From the NCBI RefSeq assembly GCF_947331435.1, contig NZ_CAMZOF010000008.1:248001-312000 (forward strand): 64,000 nt of DNA, read 5' to 3'. This document shows, piece after piece, positions 51,536-60,805 of the stretch (the first letter of the stretch is position 1; the number at the start of each line of letters is the position of its first letter). The notes beneath the pieces were generated by a model that was given only the letters and a program-made list of their open reading frames with translations, was not told the DNA's origin and made no database searches. This DNA comes from Pelagibius sp. Alg239-R121. Lineage in GTDB: Bacteria; Pseudomonadota; Alphaproteobacteria; Kiloniellales; Kiloniellaceae. Made by a program: the position numbers and the translations under genes.

Positions 51536-52602
51536 ACCAGGCAAGTGACAATCGGGGCAGGGTGACTCTGCGCGGCATTAGAAAGAGCTTCGGCAGCTTT
51601 GAAGCCCTGAAGGGTGTCGATCTGGATATCGAGGCGGTCGAATTTTTTGCCCTCCTGGGGCCGTCCGGATCGGGCAAGACGACCACACTACGTGTTCTTG
51701 CCGGGCTGGAAACGCCGGACGAAGGTGTGATGACCTTGGACGATGCCGACGTCACCTACGCCCAGCCGGGCGAACGCGACGTGGCCATGGTGTTCCAGAA
51801 CTACGCCCTCTATCCGCATATGACCCTGGAGGCCAACATCGGCTTTCCCCTGAAGATGGACGGTGTGCCGAAGGATCAAATTCCGGGCCTGGTTCGCGAG
51901 GCGGCGGCCAAGGTAAAAATCGACCACTTGCTGCATCGCAGACCTGGACAATTGAGCGGCGGTCAGCAACAGCGCTGCGCGCTGGCACGCGCCATTGTCC
52001 GCCAGCCCCGGTTGTTCCTTCTCGACGAACCGCTGTCGAACCTGGATGCGCAGTTACGACTCGAAACCCGCGTCGAGCTGAAGAAACTCCAGAGGTCCCT
52101 GGATGTCACCACCGTATATGTGACCCACGATCAGGAAGAAGCCATGACGATCGCCGATCGGATGGCGGTCTTTCTGGATGGCAATATCGCACAGGTCGGA
52201 ACGCCGGAAGAGGTTTTCAACACCCCGCGCAATGTCGACGTTGCAGCCTTCATCGGCAGTCCACCCATGAACATACTCAAAGGGCATCTCGACGGCACGA
52301 AGGTGTCGATCGGGGATTATGCCTTCAATCTTCCTGCAGCGGTTGCGCGTTCTCCGGGTGAAGTCGTGGTTGGTATCCGACCCAGCCATATTGCCATTGC
52401 GCAGGAGGGGCTGCCTGCAAGCCTGTACCTTTCGGAGAACCTCGGCGAGAGCATGCTGCTGAACTTCGATGTCGGGGACCAGCTCGTCAAGGTGCGCCTG
52501 CCGGAGGTTTGCCGCTTTGCCGATAACGAGACCGTGCGCCTGAAGTTCGATCCGGGCCATGTCCATTTGTTCGATCCGCAAAGCGGGACACGGATCGACT
52601 AG
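51532..52602 (+). CDS. ABC transporter ATP-binding protein (MalK/UgpC-like)
   Basis: 356 aa. GTG overlaps the permease stop. Walker A GPSGSGKTT (43-51), Q-loop, ABC signature LSGGQQQR near 141, Walker B LFLLDEP near 162, H-loop THDQEE, and C-terminal TOBE domain (about 240-356, VVGIRPSHIAIA near 280) as in MalK/UgpC importers of sugars, glycerol-phosphates and related compounds. It energises the permease pair encoded just upstream. Confidence 0.94.
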   Translation: MNQASDNRGRVTLRGIRKSFGSFEALKGVDLDIEAVEFFALLGPSGSGKTTTLRVLAGLETPDEGVMTLDDADVTYAQPGERDVAMVFQNYALYPHMTLEANIGFPLKMDGVPKDQIPGLVREAAAKVKIDHLLHRRPGQLSGGQQQRCALARAIVRQPRLFLLDEPLSNLDAQLRLETRVELKKLQRSLDVTTVYVTHDQEEAMTIADRMAVFLDGNIAQVGTPEEVFNTPRNVDVAAFIGSPPMNILKGHLDGTKVSIGDYAFNLPAAVARSPGEVVVGIRPSHIAIAQEGLPASLYLSENLGESMLLNFDVGDQLVKVRLPEVCRFADNETVRLKFDPGHVHLFDPQSGTRID

Positions 52603-52682
52603 TACTGCCGTGACTGTCCCTGTTTCGTCCAGTGGATGGAGCAGAAAGTTGCGGAGAGCTCAACTGTATAAGGGCGAGAACC

Positions 52683-54212
52683 ATGAAAGCCGTATTTCTT
52701 CTTTTTGATTCTCTCAATCGTCTGATGCTCGAACCTTACGGCTGCACGATCCTGGAAACGCCGAACTTCCGGCGCTTGGCGGAACGGAGCGTCACCTTTG
52801 ACAAGCACTACATCGGCTCCATGCCCTGCATGCCTGCCCGCCGTGACATGCAGTCCGGGCGACACAGTTTTCTGCATCGTTCATGGGGACCTCTGGAACC
52901 CTTCGACAATTCCTTCCCCGAACTGCTTAAGGGCGCAGACGCATACTCCCATCTGGTCTCCGACCATTATCACTACTGGGAAGACGGCGGCGCGACCTAT
53001 CACTCCCGCTACAATTCTTTCGAGTTCGTGCGTGGTCAGGAATCAGATCCCTGGAAGGTATTGTTGACTTCGCCGATCGAGCGCATTCAGGAAAAGTATC
53101 ACCAGAGCCAGAACGACCTGACATCGAAGCAAAATCCCTACAACTATATGATCAACCGGGAATTCATTAAGGAGGAGAGCGACTTTCCGTCGGTACAGTG
53201 TTTTAAGGCCGGGTTCGAGTTCCTCGACATAAACCGGGCAGCGGACAACTGGCTGCTTCAGATAGAAACTTTCGATCCGCACGAACCCTTCTTTGCGCCT
53301 GAAAGATGCCGTGAAAAGTTCAAAACCGATTATGATGGCCCCATCCTCGACTGGCCGCGTTACGAGCGGGTCACGGAGCCCCAGGACGAGATCGACGAGT
53401 TGCGCGCCAACTATTTTGCGCTCCTCAGCCTCTGTGACGATCTCCTGGGCCGGTTCCTGGATTACTTCGATGCCAACAATATGTGGGAGGACACCGCACT
53501 GATCGTGACGACCGATCATGGCTTCCTGCTGGGCGAGCACGATTGGTGGGCCAAGAACCGCATGCCGCTCTACGAAGAGATTTCCCACATACCGTTGTTC
53601 ATCCATCATCCGGATCATGCCTCCAAGGCGGGTCAGCGGCGCCAGAGTCTGACACAGACGATTGATCTGATGCCGACCTTCTGCGATCTCTTCGGCGCTG
53701 AAGTTCCTGACGAGGTGCAGGGGAGGTCATTGTTACCGCTGCTCGAAGGCGACAACTCGGACAGATCGGCCGCCATATTCGGCTATTGGGGCGGTGGCAT
53801 CAATGTCGTGGACGGGCGCTACACCTACTTTTGTTATCCGAAGGACATGCGCAATCAGGAGCTCTATCAATACACGCTGATGCCGATGCATATGACAAAG
53901 ATGTTCACGGTGGAGGAGCTAAAAAGTGCGAGCCTCGTGGGGCCTTTCGATTTCACGAAAGGCGTACCGCTGTTACGCATTGCCCATAAGTCGAAGGCAG
54001 ACACCAAGACCCACTCCTACCATTTTCCCGAGAAGATGGAGGATACCAATACGGTGCTCTACGACCTTGAGTCCGACCCTGGTCAAACCACACCGTTGAA
54101 GGATCAAGCGGTGATCGACCGGCTCAATAACGAATTGTTTCGCCTGATGGCCGAAACCGATGCGCCGCCGGAAGCCGTTCAACGCATGCGGGAGAGCCTT
54201 CTCGGTAACTGA
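52683..54212 (+). CDS. Cytoplasmic sulfatase (FGly-type)
   Basis: 509 aa from ATG 52683 with AAGGGCGAG upstream; the frame opens 17 codons earlier. Sulfatase/alkaline phosphatase-like fold: metal-binding start LLFDSLNRLML, formylglycine motif CMPAR (Cys49, matching C-x-P-x-R), TTDHGFLLGEHDWWAKN near 290 and KMEDTNTVLYDLESDPGQ near 455. No signal peptide, so it acts inside the cell on an imported sulfate ester (or phosphonate ester). It is the last gene of the ABC operon. The maturing FGE enzyme is not obviously in this operon. Confidence 0.9.
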   Translation: MKAVFLLFDSLNRLMLEPYGCTILETPNFRRLAERSVTFDKHYIGSMPCMPARRDMQSGRHSFLHRSWGPLEPFDNSFPELLKGADAYSHLVSDHYHYWEDGGATYHSRYNSFEFVRGQESDPWKVLLTSPIERIQEKYHQSQNDLTSKQNPYNYMINREFIKEESDFPSVQCFKAGFEFLDINRAADNWLLQIETFDPHEPFFAPERCREKFKTDYDGPILDWPRYERVTEPQDEIDELRANYFALLSLCDDLLGRFLDYFDANNMWEDTALIVTTDHGFLLGEHDWWAKNRMPLYEEISHIPLFIHHPDHASKAGQRRQSLTQTIDLMPTFCDLFGAEVPDEVQGRSLLPLLEGDNSDRSAAIFGYWGGGINVVDGRYTYFCYPKDMRNQELYQYTLMPMHMTKMFTVEELKSASLVGPFDFTKGVPLLRIAHKSKADTKTHSYHFPEKMEDTNTVLYDLESDPGQTTPLKDQAVIDRLNNELFRLMAETDAPPEAVQRMRESLLGN

Positions 54213-54221
54213 GGCAAATAT

Positions 54222-54446
54222 TCAATCGCCGAAGGCACCACCGGTCAGCAAGTGCCGCACCTGGGCGCGGTATTCCTGATCCCAGACCACCCGTTCCAGA
54301 TCGATATCGTCCAGCGATGTCGCGATCGGTTCGATCAGGTTGCCGAGCGGGAGACGGGCTCCGGCATCGCACTGAGGCTGGTTCAGGGAAATTAAGTTCT
54401 GCATAGCTTGTCTTTGCTCGCTTTTCGGCCTGTTTCGTTCGTCCAT
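54222..54446 (-). CDS. Small hypothetical protein
   Basis: 74 aa from ATG 54446, or 60 aa from ATG 54404; no ribosome site decides. Acidic, soluble, ending DIDLERVVWDQEYRAQVRHLLTGG-like. It starts just 10 bp past the sulfatase stop on the opposite strand. No family recognised; ordinary composition and short isolated position give moderate support only. Confidence 0.45.
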   Translation of the reverse strand: MDERNRPKSEQRQAMQNLISLNQPQCDAGARLPLGNLIEPIATSLDDIDLERVVWDQEYRAQVRHLLTGGAFGD

Positions 54447-54676
54447 GTTGGCCAGATTGGCGGGCGACTTAGGCCTGATTTAGGCTCGGGCGCGGGATAA
54501 TCAGGCGGGAATAGGGCATAACAGGGGCAAGGTTAAAGAGGGACAGCGCGGAGCTTCCGCAGGGCAGCCATGCAGAGCAGCCGCTTGTTCCTCTATCTCC
54601 ACGCGTGTATAGCCGAGGGGTGCCGGTTTCTGAAATCGGGCGTCAATAATCCATGAACCGCTAGGGATGATCGACT

Positions 54677-55888
54677 GTGACAAAGGCCTCCGCCCAACTT
54701 TCGCTGGTTTTTTCCTGCATCGGGCACGCCTTCGTTCATCTCTTCATGGCCCTTTATTTTGTCGTCGTTCTTGCGATCGAGATCGACTGGTCGATCCCCT
54801 ATCATGATCTGATCGGGCTTTGGACGGTGGGTTCGATCCTGGTTGGTGTTTGCGCCATTCCAGCAGGTTGGATTGCCGACCGTTGGTCAGCGCCAGGCAT
54901 GATGGTGATCTATTACTTCGGGCTTGGTGGTGCTGCGATTGTCTGCAGTTTCATGGATGCGCCGCTTGCCCTGGCGATTGGTCTCGCCGCAATCGGTATC
55001 TTTGCTGCAATCTATCATCCGGTCGGCATCGCCTGGTTGGTCCGCAATGCCGAATCCCGCGGCAAGGCCCTGGGGATCAACGGTATCTTCGGTGGTTTGG
55101 GTGTCGCCGGCGCGGGTTTAATCGCAGGCTTCCTGATCGATACACATTCCTGGCGCGCCGCCTTCTTTGTTCCCGGTGTGGCCTGTGTCGCCACTGGTCT
55201 GGCACTGTGGTACTGCGTTCATCGAGGCCTGGTGGCCGACGATGGCGAGGACCGGGTCAAGAGCGAGCCGGTGAATCGTGGCGATATGCTGCGTGTATTC
55301 GTTATTTTGCTGATGACCATGCTGTTGACCGGGCTGCTTTATCAGTCGACCCAGGTTTCCCTGCCCAAGGTCTTCGATCTGCGCCTGCGGGATATCGCCG
55401 GAGACGGTGTGTTCGGAATCGGGACAGCCATTGCGGCGGTCTATACCATCAGCGCGGTGATGCAGGTTTATGGCGGTCATCTCGCCGATCGCTATCCCCT
55501 GAAGCCGATTTATGTCGGCGCCTTCCTGCTGCAGGTACCATTGCTGGTGGCGGTCGGCGTCTTTTCGGGATTGCCGCTCATTGTGGTCGCGATGTTTGCG
55601 GTTCTGGTCAACGTCGCGGCATTGCCGGCGGAAAATATGTTGCTGGCGCGCTATGCCCCCCAGAAACACCGGAGCCTGGCTTTCGGCATTAAATTCGTTC
55701 TGGCCTTCTCCATTGCCCCGGTGGCATTGCAACTGGTTGCCTTTGTGCAGGAGGACACCGGCGAATTCGTGTGGCTCTACTATATCCTGGGCGGTGCTGC
55801 GCTGGTCGCCTGTCTGGCGGCGCTCATGCTGCCGCGCGATCGTGGGACTGTGGCCGAGCAGTCAGTTGCGTCAGTTCCGGCTGAATAG
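54677..55888 (+). CDS. MFS transporter
   Basis: 403 aa, GTG start with AGGGA upstream. Twelve membrane helices, loop 2-3 motif AGWIADRWSAPGM near 62 and SRGKALGINGIFGGLG near 125. Similar to fosmidomycin/NarK-like and other MFS drug/metabolite transporters; substrate unknown. It lies 3' to the sulfatase locus on the same strand but with a 460-bp gap and a small gene between, so co-regulation is uncertain. Confidence 0.84.
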   Translation: MTKASAQLSLVFSCIGHAFVHLFMALYFVVVLAIEIDWSIPYHDLIGLWTVGSILVGVCAIPAGWIADRWSAPGMMVIYYFGLGGAAIVCSFMDAPLALAIGLAAIGIFAAIYHPVGIAWLVRNAESRGKALGINGIFGGLGVAGAGLIAGFLIDTHSWRAAFFVPGVACVATGLALWYCVHRGLVADDGEDRVKSEPVNRGDMLRVFVILLMTMLLTGLLYQSTQVSLPKVFDLRLRDIAGDGVFGIGTAIAAVYTISAVMQVYGGHLADRYPLKPIYVGAFLLQVPLLVAVGVFSGLPLIVVAMFAVLVNVAALPAENMLLARYAPQKHRSLAFGIKFVLAFSIAPVALQLVAFVQEDTGEFVWLYYILGGAALVACLAALMLPRDRGTVAEQSVASVPAE

Positions 55889-55907
55889 ACGACCATCCCA
55901 TGGCGAC

Positions 55908-57218
55908 TCAATTGCTGGCAGCGCGTAACGCCTGATCCAGGTCCGCGGTGATGTCGTCGATGGTCTCCAGACCGACCGAAAGACGAATGACATCCGGGCC
56001 GGCACCGGCAGCGATGCGTTGTTCTTCGGTCAGTTGGCGGTGAGTGGTCGAGGCCGGGTGTAGTATCAGAGACTTGGCGTCACCAATATTGGCCAGGTGC
56101 GAGAAGATTTCGCAATTGTCGACCACCTTGATTCCGACATCGTAGCCACCCTTTACGCCGAAGGTGAAGACCGCGCCGGCGCCCTTGGGCATGTACTTGC
56201 GTGCCAGCTCATAATAAGGGCTTGAAGGCAGCGCCGCAGAGGAAACCCAGGCGACATTCGGATGACTTTCCAGGAACTCGGCGACCTTTCGCGCGTTTTC
56301 ACAATGCCGCTCCATTCGTAGCGCCAGGGTTTCGCAACCCAACAACGTATGAAAGGCGTTCATAGGGGCCATGGTGGAGCCAAGATCACGCAGGCCAACG
56401 GCATGAGCATGAGTGGTGAAGGCCATGTCGCCAAAACTCTCGTAGAAGTTCAAGCCATGATAGGCTGGTTCCGGTGCAGCCAGACCGGTGAACTTGTCAT
56501 TTTGCGCCCAGTTGAACCTTCCACTGTCGACCACGCATCCGCCCACGGAAGTACCGTTACCGGATAGAAACTTGGTCGTGGAGTGAACCACAAGATCGGC
56601 ACCCCATTCGAAAGGCCGGCAAAGGTAGGGCGTGGCCATGGTGTTGTCGACGATCAGCGGAACTCCCGCATCGCGCGCGATTTCAGAGAGCGACTCAAGG
56701 TCACTGACCACGCCGCCGGGATTTGCCAGGCTTTCGACAAAGATTGCCTTGCAGTTTGGCGTTAGCGCATTGCGGACGTTTTCCGGATCGTCGACGTCGA
56801 CGAACGTGGCCTGCCAGTCGAATTTCTTGAAGGTCTTTCCGAACTGAGTGATCGAGCCGCCGTAAAGCCGGTTCGAGGCGATGAAGCTGTCGCCTGGTTC
56901 CATGATGGCAAAGAAGGTCAGAATCTGGGCGGCATGTCCCGAAGCGCAGCAGGTGGCACCGCGTCCATCTTCCAGGTTAGCGATGCGCTCTTCCAGTACC
57001 GCAACAGTCGGATTGGTCAGGCGTGAATAGATGAAGCCGAAAGTTTGTAGATTGAAGAGCGAGGCTGCGTGGTCGGCATCGTGGAAGACGTAGGAAGTAT
57101 TCTGGTGGATGGGAGTTTGCCGGGCGCCGGTGATTGGTTCAGGTTGGGCACCGGCATGGATCATACGGGTTTCGAAGCCGTAGTTCTGGGATTTGTCGTT
57201 GATCGGTTTTGGGCTCAT
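55908..57218 (-). CDS. metY: O-acetylhomoserine sulfhydrylase MetY
   Basis: 436 aa Cys/Met metabolism PLP enzyme that makes homocysteine from O-acetylhomoserine and sulfide. Long-form signature: HAGAQPEPITGARQTPIHQNTSYVF near 25, SGHAAQILTFFAI near 95, NSLYGGSITQF-like NRLYGGS near 118, PLP lysine in HSTTKFLSGNGTSVGG near 215, and RLSVGLETIDD at the end. The ATG overlaps the stop of the CoA-binding gene (ATGA), so the two are coupled. This pairing is common in alphaproteobacteria. Confidence 0.93.
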   Translation of the reverse strand: MSPKPINDKSQNYGFETRMIHAGAQPEPITGARQTPIHQNTSYVFHDADHAASLFNLQTFGFIYSRLTNPTVAVLEERIANLEDGRGATCCASGHAAQILTFFAIMEPGDSFIASNRLYGGSITQFGKTFKKFDWQATFVDVDDPENVRNALTPNCKAIFVESLANPGGVVSDLESLSEIARDAGVPLIVDNTMATPYLCRPFEWGADLVVHSTTKFLSGNGTSVGGCVVDSGRFNWAQNDKFTGLAAPEPAYHGLNFYESFGDMAFTTHAHAVGLRDLGSTMAPMNAFHTLLGCETLALRMERHCENARKVAEFLESHPNVAWVSSAALPSSPYYELARKYMPKGAGAVFTFGVKGGYDVGIKVVDNCEIFSHLANIGDAKSLILHPASTTHRQLTEEQRIAAGAGPDVIRLSVGLETIDDITADLDQALRAASN

Positions 57219-57727
57219 CCGATGCGTACCTTACGGCGCTTGGCGGTGATGACTTTGGAGTTGAAACCACCCCAGGAGAGTTCGCAGTTGAGGCGGCCGA
57301 ACTCGATTTTGGGGCAGCGATCCATGATGACCTGCAGTCCGGCGGCTTCAGCCCGTAGTGCTGCCGCATCGTTGCGAACCGTAAGCTGCATCCAAACCAG
57401 TTTAATGTTCTTTGAATCTTTCAAGTCGATGGCTTCGTCCGTGATCGCACCGGCGACTTCGGAGTTACGGAAGATGTCCACCATATCGTAGTTGTCAGGA
57501 ATCTCCGCCAGCGAGGCATAAACCTTCTCGCCAAGAATCTCCGTACCTGCCGCACGCGGGTTCACCGGGTAGATGCGGTAGCCTTTTTCCTGGAGGTATT
57601 TCATTACGAAATAGCTGGGACGATTCCAATTGGGACTTGCACCGACAAGCGCCACAGCCTTGATACTGTTTAACTGACGGCGCAGATAGGCGTCGCTGTA
57701 GCTATCGTGATTGTCAATTCCGCCCAT
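57215..57727 (-). CDS. CoA-binding domain protein
   Basis: 170 aa from ATG 57727 (GGCGAG upstream); the frame is open to TTG 57745. Rossmann-like CoA-binding fold (YccU type): VALVGASPNWNRPSYFVMKYLQEKGYRIYPVNPR near 25-58, VDIFRNSEVA near 86, and DRCPKIEFGRL late. Bacterial members are small acyl-CoA-binding proteins of unclear role. It lies 2 bp after the enoyl-CoA hydratase stop and overlaps metY. Confidence 0.88.
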   Translation of the reverse strand: MGGIDNHDSYSDAYLRRQLNSIKAVALVGASPNWNRPSYFVMKYLQEKGYRIYPVNPRAAGTEILGEKVYASLAEIPDNYDMVDIFRNSEVAGAITDEAIDLKDSKNIKLVWMQLTVRNDAAALRAEAAGLQVIMDRCPKIEFGRLNCELSWGGFNSKVITAKRRKVRIG

Positions 57728-57729
57728 TG

Positions 57730-58563
57730 TTACTCGCCGGTCCAAGTGGGCTCGCGTTTCTCGATGAAGGCATCGATGCCTTCTTCGGCATCGCGGGCCA
57801 GCATGTTGATGGTCATGACCTCGCTGGTGTAGCTGTAGGCCTGCTCCAGATCCATTTCGATCTGACGGTAATAGGCTTCTTTGCCGATCTTGAGCGTAAG
57901 CGGCGACTTACCGGCCACTTTCTGTGCGTAGTCGAGTACCACGCGGTCCAGTTCTTCTTCAGCAACTGCCTTATTGATCAGTCCAATCTGTTCAGCCTTT
58001 GCGGCATCGATACCTTCACCGGTCAGCAGCATCTCCATTGCCGTCTTACGCGGGACCGCGCGGGAAAGGGCGACCATGGGGGTGGAGCAAAAAAGCCCTA
58101 TGTTGACACCCGGTGTGGCGAAGTGAGCGCTGTGGGAGGCCACGGCCAGATCACAGGTGGCGACCAACTGGCAACCGGCTGCAGTGGCAATACCGTGAAC
58201 CTTGGCGATTACCGGTTGGGGCAGGCGGGCAATCGACAGCATCATCTTGCTGCAATGTTTGAAGACAGCCTCGAAATAGGCCCGTTTGTCGTCCGCGCCG
58301 CCAGCCGCTCGCATCTCTTTGAGATCGTGACCGGCACAGAAGCCTTTGCCGGCTGCTTCCAGGATGACGATCTTGACCGAACGGTCTTCGCGCAGATTAT
58401 CCAGTGCCTTCTGGACTTCCGTCATTAACCCGGTTGAGAGCGCGTTGTACTGCTTTGGCCGGTTCAGCGTCAGTGTTGCGATCCCGTCAGCGTCAGAGCG
58501 TAGTAAAATTGCGGCATCATCCATCGTTGTTGCGGGGCTTTCAGGTGCTGTGACTGCGCTCAT
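57730..58563 (-). CDS. Enoyl-CoA hydratase/isomerase family protein
   Basis: 277 aa crotonase fold. ALNRPKQYNALS near 33, VFVLEAAG-type IVILEAAGKGFCAGHDLKEM near 70-90 (oxyanion-hole AGHDL), and the second oxyanion block VHGIATAAGCQLVATCDLAVAS near 122-143. Both catalytic acids (Glu near 144-164) should be checked for hydratase versus isomerase. First gene of the reverse operon ECH - CoA-binding - metY. Confidence 0.9.
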   Translation of the reverse strand: MSAVTAPESPATTMDDAAILLRSDADGIATLTLNRPKQYNALSTGLMTEVQKALDNLREDRSVKIVILEAAGKGFCAGHDLKEMRAAGGADDKRAYFEAVFKHCSKMMLSIARLPQPVIAKVHGIATAAGCQLVATCDLAVASHSAHFATPGVNIGLFCSTPMVALSRAVPRKTAMEMLLTGEGIDAAKAEQIGLINKAVAEEELDRVVLDYAQKVAGKSPLTLKIGKEAYYRQIEMDLEQAYSYTSEVMTINMLARDAEEGIDAFIEKREPTWTGE

Positions 58564-58695
58564 GGGATCAAAGAGCCTCCGGTAGCTTTTCGTTGAATTT
58601 CTGCGGCCTGTTTCGACTAATTCTACTCACTATTCCTTCTCGCGACGGTGAAGTCCAGCCGCATTCTGCGCTCTGGGAAATCGTAGATTTCTACG

Positions 58696-59814
58696 CTAGG
58701 AAGAGGCCCAGGCCTCAATAAGATCTGCACAGCTTGCCGCCCTTAAAGGCGGGCGCGGCAGGGGCGGGGCGCTATCGATCCAAGCCGGATAGAGCGCATG
58801 GACAAGCCCGGGCTCCTCGGTGTCTTCCTCAAGCATTTTGCGTTCTTGAACTTGCGGATTCTGTGCCAGTTGCTCCACTTCTGTGACAGCATGGAAACAG
58901 CAGTCGACCGGATCAAGAAGGCTTTGCCACTGCGCTAGATCCTGTGTCGCGATGACCCCACTGACATCAGCAATCAGGGAACTCTGCGGGCTTTCTTCGT
59001 CTTGCCGGACAATCCATTCGCGCCGGTCAAGGGCAGAGCAAAAGTTGGCCCAGAACTTGGGCTCGATAGCGCCGAGACTGATAAAACCTCCGTCCCGGGT
59101 TCGATATATCTGATAACAGGCATAACCACCGTTGAGCATATTTCTCTCTCGTTCCGGACGATGACTGTAACTCTTGGACGCGGAAAGATTCATGCCCTGC
59201 CAGGCGAGCACGGATTCTGCGATGCTCATGTCGAGGTGACATCCCGTTCCGCTGCGTTCGCGTCCGAAAAGGGCGGCGAGCACAGCAGAAGCAGCTTGGC
59301 TGCCGCTAGCGAAGTCAGCGACCGGCGGCGCTGCAGTTACGGGACGCTCTGCCGTTCCGGAGGCGGCCAGACCGCCAGCCAGGGCCATGTAATTGATATC
59401 GTGGCCTGCGCGCCCCCTGTAGGGGCCAGTCTGACCGAACCCGGAAAGTGCACAATAAATCAGGCGGGGGTTTAATTCTTTGAGCCGGTCAGGCGAAAAT
59501 CCGAGGCGTTCGAGCGTGCCGGGACGAAAGGATTCGATCAAGATGTCTGCTTTTGAAACCAGAGCGCAGAAATCACTCTTTCCCGCTTCTGATTTGAGGT
59601 CGAGCGTTGTGAGCGTCTTGCCGGCGTTAATCCCTTTATAAAAGAGAGACACGCCGTCGCTGCCCAGAGGCCCGAAACCTCGCATTGGATCGCCGGCTGG
59701 GGCTTCGAGTTTGATTACCTCGGCTCCCATGTCGCGCAGAATTTGTGCGCAGTAGGGGCCTGGCAGAAACTGCCCGAGATCGAGAACGCGGATACCATTC
59801 AAAAATCCGGTCAT
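58696..59814 (-). CDS. CaiB/BaiF family CoA-transferase
   Basis: 372 aa class III CoA-transferase. GIRVLDLGQFLPGPYCAQILRDMGAEVIKLE at 8-38 with the conserved LPGP and the catalytic Asp in the ADILIESFRPG block near 112 (catalytic Asp expected near 169). Moves CoA between acyl acids without an intermediate acyl anhydride. Divergent from the thioesterase gene. Minus-strand, but separated from the ECH gene by 132 bp; it may belong to its own unit. Confidence 0.9.
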   Translation of the reverse strand: MTGFLNGIRVLDLGQFLPGPYCAQILRDMGAEVIKLEAPAGDPMRGFGPLGSDGVSLFYKGINAGKTLTTLDLKSEAGKSDFCALVSKADILIESFRPGTLERLGFSPDRLKELNPRLIYCALSGFGQTGPYRGRAGHDINYMALAGGLAASGTAERPVTAAPPVADFASGSQAASAVLAALFGRERSGTGCHLDMSIAESVLAWQGMNLSASKSYSHRPERERNMLNGGYACYQIYRTRDGGFISLGAIEPKFWANFCSALDRREWIVRQDEESPQSSLIADVSGVIATQDLAQWQSLLDPVDCCFHAVTEVEQLAQNPQVQERKMLEEDTEEPGLVHALYPAWIDSAPPLPRPPLRAASCADLIEAWASS

Positions 59815-59986
59815 GGTCCGCAGTTTCTCCCCGCCACTTCAGTTGATGCGTCCCAAACGATTGTTTGGTATGCATCAGGAGCACCCGAGTCCGCAAGGAC
59901 GTTAGGGGCAGGTATCGGTTTGTCAGCGCTTGTTTCGAAGCGGTATCAGGTTGGATAAAAACTGTGGATGAAGAGAAAGAGACAGA

Positions 59987-60418
59987 ATGGCGCTTATCAC
60001 CGCTGAGGAGATTTTCGAGATCTGCCGTGCCGAGATGCCGCTGGTGTTGGATCTGGGTCTCGAGATCGAGGAAATCGGCGAAGGACGGTGCCGGGTACGG
60101 CAGCCTTACCGTGCAGCCTTCGTGCGTCCGGGCGGCACCATCAGCGGCCCAACCATGATGGGGCTTGCGGATTGCGCCATGTGGATCGCCGTGATGTCCG
60201 TCGTCGGCAAAGCAGAGATGGCGGTCACCGCTAGCCTGAACATTAACTTTCTAAAACGCCCCAAACCTGTGGCATTGATCGCGGAATGCCGGGTTCTCAA
60301 ATCAGGTAGGCGCCTGGCTTATGGTGAAATATCTCTGTTTTCGGAAGGCGAGGAAGAAGAGGGCCCGGTTGCGCACGTCACCTGCACCTATTCGCTGCCT
60401 CCTCGAGGCGCGCCGTGA
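59987..60418 (+). CDS. PaaI-type hotdog thioesterase
   Basis: 143 aa hotdog-fold thioesterase. R-x-P-Y-x-x-x-F-V-R-P-G-G-T-I-S-G near 44-58 with the conserved Asp/Asn region GLADCAMWIAVMSVVG near 63, and ASLNINFLKRP near 87. Cleaves small aromatic or short-chain acyl-CoA. GAAAGAGACAGA before the ATG is a fair ribosome site. It is the last gene before a palindromic repeat and the ribosomal protein operon. Confidence 0.88.
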   Translation: MALITAEEIFEICRAEMPLVLDLGLEIEEIGEGRCRVRQPYRAAFVRPGGTISGPTMMGLADCAMWIAVMSVVGKAEMAVTASLNINFLKRPKPVALIAECRVLKSGRRLAYGEISLFSEGEEEEGPVAHVTCTYSLPPRGAP

Positions 60419-60473
60419 TACTGGAATTCTAATGTCGAAACGGTATCTCTGTAATGGCAGGATACGATAAAAG

Positions 60474-60545
60474 AACTATATTCCATATAGTTAGAGGGCG
60501 ATTTACTTTCTTGATTCCTTTCTTCCAGGACCATCGCCCTCAGCC
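60474..60545. repeat. Palindromic repeat element, copy 2 (thioesterase-rplM gap)
   Basis: Starts with a tight hairpin (AACTATAT-TCC-ATATAGTT, 60474-60492) and continues TAGAGGGCGATT (60492-60503) with the matching ATCGCCCT at 60533-60540. The TAGAGGGCGATT...CTTGATT core matches copy 1 at 6475-6526 at about 20 of 25 positions. It could terminate thioesterase transcription. Evidence is by alignment by eye. Confidence 0.65.
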
Positions 60546-60669
60546 TGTTGACACTGATTCCTTGAGGTATTTGCCTGCGTGTCGAAATTTAGCTTAATAT
60601 CAGATGGTTAGATGTGCGGTATTATAATACCGTTATTGTAAAATATTCGAAAAACACACTTTTTCGGCG

Positions 60670-60698
60670 TTGACAGCCCCTCATCCCTGAATTAGAAA
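60670..60698 (+). promoter_or_regulatory. Sigma-70-like promoter of rplM-rpsI
   Basis: TTGACA at 60670-60675 and TAGAAA at 60693-60698 are separated by 17 bases, followed by a CCGCCGCG stretch, a common pattern ahead of rplM in alphaproteobacteria. Transcription would start near 60705 and give a leader of about 100 bases. Confidence 0.65.
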
Positions 60699-60805
60699 CC
60701 GCCGCGTTATGGACGGGCTGTGCCCGTGCGTTCAATTTCTCTGTTGTGTGAAGCCTTTTGGTTTATTCGAAACCGTATGGGTGTTCACGATGAGTGGATG
60801 AAACG

